A stretch of 64,000 nt of DNA, from positions 253,001 to 317,000 of the forward strand of contig JANTQA010000042.1 in NCBI GenBank assembly GCA_027625915.1, in the 5' to 3' direction. Below the pieces are notes generated by a model. It was not told the origin of the DNA, did not search any database, and saw nothing but the letters and a program-made list of their open reading frames with translations. This document shows positions 58,328 to 64,000 of the stretch, piece by piece (position 1 is the first letter of the stretch; each line of letters starts with the position of its first letter). This DNA is from Anaeramoeba flamelloides (Eukaryota; Metamonada; Anaeramoebidae). Both the position numbers and the translations under genes were made by a program.

Positions 58328-60005
58328 TATATATTTAATTAAAAATTATATAAAATTTATCAATTTAAAATAAAATTAAATTATAATTGACTTAAAAAAT
58401 AAGGACTAATACAGCAAGAGAAATCAAATTTAAATATTCAACTTTCAGGAAAATGGAATTATAAAAAAATTTTCATATTAAATGTAATTGTAAATTGTAA
58501 AAATATTATCCAATATCTTGTAATTGAAAAGATAGTAAAAACCTGATAACTAAAATACATAACTAACTTTTCATGTTATTTTCAGAAATGAATTAATGTT
58601 TTTGAAGGTTTTATCTATATTACCCATTTTTTTCATAAAGTTGGCAATCAAGGATATTTTCATTATTATTTCGAAAAACAAATATTTTCTTCGAAAAAGC
58701 AAGAAATCTTCGTGTCTGATGAAATATGTTACCAAAAATACACTTTAATAATAAAATCGTCAAGTTTTAAAATGATTTAGACATAAAAAATCTTTTTAAT
58801 TTAATAAAATTTAAATAATTATTTTCAATATCACTAATAAGAAAAAATAAAATTGAAAATTTCAATTTAGACAAACCTATTATTACAATTATCATTCCAT
58901 TCATGTTAATCGGGGGTTTTCAATTGTACTAATCAACATTTCAGTTCTTAAAAAACTTTAGGATGTTTTATTTATTGTTGTTAATAGTACTACAATTTTT
59001 AAAAGTCTCTAGTCTAGAAAAAAAGGTATATTTTAGGTATAAAATTGTTTAAATGGATCTGACAATGAATTTTCTTTAAATTCAACTTTAGGATATATTT
59101 TTGAAGAGATAATAACTAATAGTTTTCAAAACATTCTAATCACCTAAAAAATCTCAAATACAAAAAAAATCATTGATGAGAAATATACCGAAGTCCTTCA
59201 AGTGCCTAGCTTTTCCGTAATTCAAAAGAGTTGATTAAAATCTATGATTTTATTTAATACTTCCAGATTCTGAAAAACCTAACATAGAATGTCACAGAGT
59301 GCCTAAGTTTTCCAGGTTTTAAAAGATTTGAGTAAAATCATAGAAATTTTCTCTATTCTTTTAAATTATGAAAACCCAAAGAAAGTGTCAGTAAAGTACT
59401 GTAAAGTGTCAATATTTTCCAGAATTCAAAAGAATTGAGCAAATCTTTGATTTTATTCTATTATTTTGTATTCTGGGAAATTTAATGTTTTTTTTTTTTT
59501 TTTTACTTTTAGAAATAAACCGAAATTATAATAATTTAAGGTTTATTTCAAAAATTAAAAAAAACCTAACCGAAAAATCAAAAAAAAATATTTGTTCCAA
59601 TTTAATAGAACAAATAATTCAATAATCGTCCAAATAATTGATTTCTTATTTAAAAGATATTTGTCGGAACTTAACTTTTTCTACTATAAACTAGATTATA
59701 ACCTCTTAAATCTGAAGAAAAAAAACTATTCATATTTTTAACTAACAAATTTAAAAAAAAAATCTTATTAGAACCTGGAAAAATATTGGATTTTTCAATT
59801 TAAATTGTTAAATATCTTGAAAAGATATTTTTTTGATCAAATACCTTTATTAACCAATAATATTAATATCATTGAAATTATTAAAAAGTGAGAAATTAGA
59901 AAATGTTTAATTTTATTTTGAAAAAATAAATTCATAATCGGGGAAAGAAATATATTTCTTATAGATTTATAGTGAAAGAGTGGTAAAATCATAAGATAGA
60001 ACCCC
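58326..60005. other. intergenic region with repeat family G
   Basis: No gene recognised. 59,215-59,600 holds family G. A 70-codon hydrophobic frame on the minus strand at 59,837-60,049 overlaps MITE B copy 3 and is not credible as a gene. Confidence 0.4.
59215..59600. repeat. dispersed repeat family G, copy 2, with three degenerate tandem units
   Basis: Three units of roughly 105 bp each contain 'ttttcc.g..tt.aaaag..ttga' followed by 'attctg.aaaa' and a 'gtgtca/gtgcct' block. They are followed by a hairpin of 'gaaataaac' and 'gtttatttc' as in copy 1 at 11.9 kb. Function unknown. Confidence 0.5.
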
Positions 60006-60100
60006 ACAAGTGTAAATATGAAATGTTTTAAAGAATCGACTTTTTCCAATTTTTGAGATAAATAAAGAGTTCTATGTTTTTATCCAAATTTTGGTAATAG

Positions 60101-60300
60101 TACAGTTAGTTTCACTTTTAAGGCACAAACTTTCAACGAAATTTAAGGCACACAAAAATCTCAAATTAAGGCACAAAATTTTGAATTTTTTTTTTAACAA
60201 ATTATTTTACTTGAATCTGAATTTTGTACCTTAATTTGAGATTTTTATTGTGCCTTAAATTTCGTTGCAAGTTTGTGCCTTAAAAGTGAAACTGACTTTA
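60101..60300. mobile_element. MITE family A, copy 3 (nested in B)
   Basis: TACAGTTAGTTTCACTTTTA at the left, ..AAAAGTGAAACTGACTTTA at the right, 196 bp, TA at both edges. Arms contain 'aacgaaatttaaggcac' and its inverse. Confidence 0.88.
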
Positions 60301-60473
60301 AACAAAACATCCGTTTTATTTTTTAAGCTAAAATGGATTTTAAATATAAAATCGTTTGGTGAACACTAAAATTTTGTTTGAAAAACATTTTTTTTAAAAA
60401 TTGAAAGATTGGTCTTCACCAAACGATTTTTTGATTAAAACTATTATTATTCTATTAAGATAATCAGATATTA

Positions 60474-60673
60474 TACAGTCAGTCCCAATTTTAAGGCACA
60501 AACTTGCAACGAAATTTAAGGCACAATAAAAATCTCAAATTAAGGTACAAAATTCAGATTCAAGTAAAATAAATTGTAAAAAAAAAAATTCAAAATTTTG
60601 TACCTTAAGTTGAGATTTTTGTGTGCCTTAAATTTCGTTGAAATTTTGTCTATTAAAAGTGGAACTGACTATA
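60474..60673. mobile_element. MITE family A, copy 4 (nested in B)
   Basis: TACAGTCAGTCCCAATTTTA at the left, ..AAAAGTGGAACTGACTATA at the right, 196 bp, TA at both edges. Independent insertion 175 bp from copy 3 within the same host element. Confidence 0.88.
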
Positions 60674-60772
60674 TTTACTATTACCAAAATTTGTATAAAT
60701 GTATAGAACTCTTTATTTATCTCAAAAATTGGAAAAACTCTATTTTTTACAACATTTCACATTTACTCTTGT

Positions 60773-62957
60773 ACCCATGTTTACAAGAAAAACTAAACTT
60801 TAAAATGATTTTTATCTTCAGGATAATGTATGACACTATTATAAACTAAATAATATCTTTTCTTTAAATAATAGACAAATACATTTGAATTATATGTAAA
60901 TAAAAGTAACAATTTATAAACTCCATTTCACTCAAAGTGGCCAAGTCAAAAATGAAAAAGTCACTTGATTTTAAAGAATCCACCAAACTTAGATTATTGA
61001 GAAACACGAGAAATAATAAACTTCATATAAGAGTCGATAATAATTAAAAAAAAAAACCCGAACAAACTGTACATTTCAAAAAAAAAAATGTTAAAAAATT
61101 TTGGTCCCATTAATTAGAACTTCTCGTGCAAAATTCTCAATTTTTTTAGGAAATTAAAATTGTTGACAATAAGATTTTTACTTGTAAATGTATGAATTTT
61201 TAAAAAGAAAATAAAAATCCTAACTTTTCTTAAAGTTAATAAGGTTTTTAAAATATTTTTTTTTCAAATTTAATTTAATAAAAAAAAAAAAAAAAGAAAA
61301 AAAAAAAAAAAAAAAAAGCAAAAGGTAAACAAAAAAAAAATTACAAAAAGAGAAAAAGTGATTTTGATCGAAAAATTGAAAATTTGGTTCAAGAAGAATA
61401 ATGAATTAAAGTCATAGAATGTGTTCTTTCTTTATCAATAAAACTTGGTAACTTTGACTGAATAAGGGTTTATATGAAAAAAATATCAAAAAATCTTAAA
61501 AATCAAAATAAAATATATAAAAAAATCAAAAGTATATGAAAAAAAGATCAAGAACAAAAACAACAAAAAAAAAATAGGTTACAAGTGATTAATAAGAATA
61601 AATTGGTAAAAAATATCAAAAATGCAATGTTATTGGTTTAATAAATAACAACTAAAATCACTATTAGAGTACTTTTGATTAATTTTAATTTAGTTTGATG
61701 AGTAATTATGAAGGATCGTTTGGTAATTGATTGCTTTTTCTTATTTCATTTTTTTAATGAACTAATTTGATTTTAATAATGATGCTTTTGGCTTTGGGTT
61801 TTTTTTATTATTATTTTTAAGTCTCATCTACCGTGATATTTCTGTATGGAACAATTATTATAAAACAACTTACTCTTTTTCAATTACAGCTCTTCTTCCA
61901 ATCGGTATAAATTGAAAATTTAACAAAGAAAAAATGGAAAAAATGTAAATAAAAATTTTAATAATCCTTAAAGCAGCAAATTAAAAATTCACCAAAAACA
62001 CTTTATGACAACCTACAAAAAAACAAATTAGAAGATAAACAAATACTATTTAATATAATAATTTCAAAATATTAATTAATAACACAATTTTAATTTATCG
62101 AATATAGTAGTAATAATTCAAAGATTAAAAGAATTAATTGATTTTGCAATAAGTGCCACTTTTAAAGCACATATTAAGATGGAATTTTTGGAACAAAATA
62201 ATACCCAATCAATGCATAAAAATTTGGATTCTAGTGACATACACTGTGAGAAATAAAAAAATTCCCAAAAATATACCTTCATATAAGATTTTTTTTATTC
62301 CTTAGCACCCCTAAATATTTTTGCCGTAAAAATGCTGTTTATATATAATATAATTCCTCAATTTTTTAAAATTTTTTACAAAAAAAACTAATTCGATTTA
62401 ATAATAGTAATAATAATAAAATTACAAATATTAAGAAACAACTTATTTTAATAAACCTGATTATTTACACTCTTAATAATTAATAAAAAAAAATAGCATA
62501 ATCTTTTAGATTTTCAAAACTTTAATAAATATTTGTGAGATAAAATAAAAGATCATTATTTTTTGATCTTCAAGGATTCAATTTTTGATTTATTTTTATT
62601 GAATTTCAAAATTAGATTACAATTCCAAGGTTATTTATTCATAAAAACACACAGACTTTTTGAAAATTGAGACTACATTCAAAATAAAAATTTTTTTACA
62701 AAAATTTTCTTTTCTCATTTGATCCTAAAAATCCAAAACTGAAAGTTCTTATCGTTAATCTACAATTTTAAATGGAAAAATAAACTCTTTTAAAAATGAA
62801 AATTGATTTCTCTAAAGTTGAAAAATGGGTTTGTTTATAAGGTTTAATTGTACACTTATGTAAATAACTGCTCTTTTATCTTTGGCCAAAAAATCAATGA
62901 GAGTTATCAAATGCTTCTTTGAATCAAACATTTTTTCATTTTTTTTTTTCTTTGCAG
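60773..62957. other. intergenic region upstream of the C2 gene
   Basis: No supportable gene. Contains poly-A runs (61,280-61,317) and, near 62,147-62,300, a worn sequence that starts like family A ('gtgccacttttaaagcacat') but lacks a clear right end. Confidence 0.4.
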
Positions 62958-62958
62958 A

Positions 62959-64000
62959 ATGTCAAGTAATTATTTATATGTTACTTTAGTCCGTGCCAAA
63001 TTTTTTAAAAAGGGAACAAATACATCTTGTTTGTGATTTTATTAGTCTTTCAAGAAAAGGAAACATTTCCAAATTGATTCTTTTTTTTCTTTTGCCAAAA
63101 TTGTAAAAAACAAAACAAAAAATTCTTTTTTAATCTTTTCTTTTTCCAATATTCCAAAGCCAAACCATTTGACGCCTACTGTCAACTTAAATGTGAAGAT
63201 GTAAAATATAAATCAAGTGTTTTTCATCAAACTTCTGAGCCTACCTGGAATGAAGTAAAATATTTCCATTTTTCTTGCACAATTAAAAAAACTTTTTCTT
63301 TGTTTTTGTTAAGAATTACCACCTTCATAAACTCGCGATTTATTTTTAGGACATATTTAATTTAGTGCCAACCTTCAAATAGATCTAAGGAATTTTAATC
63401 AAATTGGTTTTCACAAATAAAAGAAAAAAAAAAAAAAAAATAATTAACCAAGTAATAAATTAAACAATCAGACCAATTCACTTTAAAGTTTAAAGAAAAC
63501 AAGAAAAAAACAAGAAAAAGAAAAGATCTTTCTCTTCTTTTTTAACTTTACAAAAAAAATTTTTTTGCACCTCCTTCTTTTACACTTTCTGTTTTTTTTT
63601 TTTTTTTTTACCAAGCCAAAAACAAAAAGGAAAAAAAAAAATAAACAATAATTTCAAAACTCAATAACCTTTTCTTCCCCAATAATAATCTCAAATATCA
63701 CAACAACCAAAAAATTAAATTTGAAATAGAAATTTCGATTTCCGATCAAAACAATGTCTGTCTTAAAAATCAAAATATATCGTTATTTATGCGACAAGCC
63801 ATCTGTTTGTATTCATTCATTAAAATTAGAATTAAATAAAATTGAAAAAAACCAAAAAGAAATCAGCTTTAAATTTGATAAGGAACAAAACCTCGTCCAA
63901 AATGGCATTATTTACTTCAAATTTTCAGAGAGATCTTTGAAGTTTGAAAAAAAGGGTTTAGAAAGAAGGAAAACTTTTATTAGCTTTCTTCGAAGATGTG
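62959..64000 (+). CDS. C2-domain protein, 5' part (runs off the window)
   Basis: Proposed exons 62959-63028, 63160-63254, 63350-63364 and 63730 onward. MSSNYLYVTLVRAKFFKKGT is a typical C2 first strand. KPFDAYCQLKCEDVKYKSSV and HQTSEPTWNE follow (PxWNE signature). DIFNL on a 15-nt exon then joins KFRFPIKTMSVLKIKIYRYL and IHSLKLEL, the later strands of the fold. C2 domains bind phospholipid, often with calcium. The usual acidic calcium ligands are only partly visible here (D in PFDAY). The 15-nt exon is the weak point. If it instead runs on to TAG at 63,380 the product would be a truncated C2 of about 66 residues, and the frame from ATG 63,754 would be a separate gene. A CTTTGCAG just before the first ATG could also be an acceptor from an upstream exon. 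The right end stays open at 64,000. Confidence 0.65.

Larger units (their letters stand above)
60006..60772. mobile_element. MITE family B, copy 3, carrying two nested MITE A copies
   Basis: Left arm ACAAGTGTAAATATGAAATG, then CCAATTTTTGAGATAAATAA. The right arm is its inverse (..ACATTTCACATTTACTCTTGT). The central 'aaatcgtttggtga'/'tcaccaaacgatttt' hairpin is present. The two family A copies sit on either side of that centre. Removing both restores a family B element of about 375 bp. Confidence 0.85.

Noticed and set aside
59837-60049. 70-codon hydrophobic frame on the minus strand
   Set aside because: Its N-terminal part is the arm of MITE B copy 3, and the rest is biased Ile/Leu/Phe composition expected by chance.
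1-64000. Search for LTR retroelements, other virus-like elements and toxin genes
   Set aside because: No long direct terminal repeats, capsid-, integrase- or protease-like frames were seen. The only retroelement is the LINE fragment.

Overview
The window is 64 kb of very AT-rich nuclear eukaryotic DNA from a free-living protist. Evidence for this is spliced genes with GT..AG introns, the standard stop codons (TAA and TGA both end real frames), Asn/Gln/Lys homopolymer tracts inside proteins, and a eukaryote-only gene set: APH-1, VAMP7, PLAA/Doa1, MED18, exosome RRP46 and a Rap-type GAP. The presence of APH-1 argues against fungi. An amoeboid protist such as an Anaeramoeba or an AT-rich amoebozoan would fit, but the sequence alone does not settle this. 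Gene density is low: about nine real genes, roughly one per 7 kb. Some introns are unusually long (2.0 kb in the Rap-GAP, 1.6 kb in PLAA, 4.7 kb in VAMP7).

Layout. 0.6-4.2 kb holds transposon debris: a short TA-flanked MITE, a second MITE split by a 5'-truncated LINE, and a decayed Tc1/mariner element. 4.5-8.9 kb is a five-exon Rap-GAP gene (+). 9-17 kb is intergenic, with palindromic repeats, one small membrane-protein gene (-) and a 1-kb long-TIR element. 18.2-19.1 kb is most of an APH-1 gene (-), running into a 0.75-kb segment that is repeated at 43.3-44.0 kb. 23.5-28.9 kb is VAMP7 (-); its single intron holds a large inverted-repeat element with a MITE nested inside it, plus another MITE. 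29-35 kb is repeats and a CA/TA microsatellite. 35.2-35.9 kb is RRP46 (-). 36.4-37.0 kb is a long perfect-looking foldback element. 40.8-41.8 kb is MED18 (-). 46.0-50.3 kb is PLAA (-). 53.8-57.1 kb is a long, charged, disordered protein gene with endocytic-type short motifs (-). 57.8-60.8 kb is nested MITEs. The right edge starts a C2-domain gene (+) that runs out of the window.

The genes do not form an operon or a defence cluster. The loose theme is endomembrane and protein-quality functions (SNARE, gamma-secretase subunit, Cdc48 cofactor, possible clathrin-adaptor-like protein, C2 protein), which is probably coincidence. The non-coding DNA is dominated by small TA-flanked hairpin elements, several inserted one inside another. 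Three single-base frame offsets in otherwise well-conserved genes all lie in homopolymers, so uncorrected long-read indels are the simplest explanation. I found no convincing new biological system. The most useful leads are the nested-element chronology, the large TE-filled VAMP7 intron, the altered histidine and missing last helix in APH-1, and the repeated segment shared by the APH-1 3' region and 43-44 kb.
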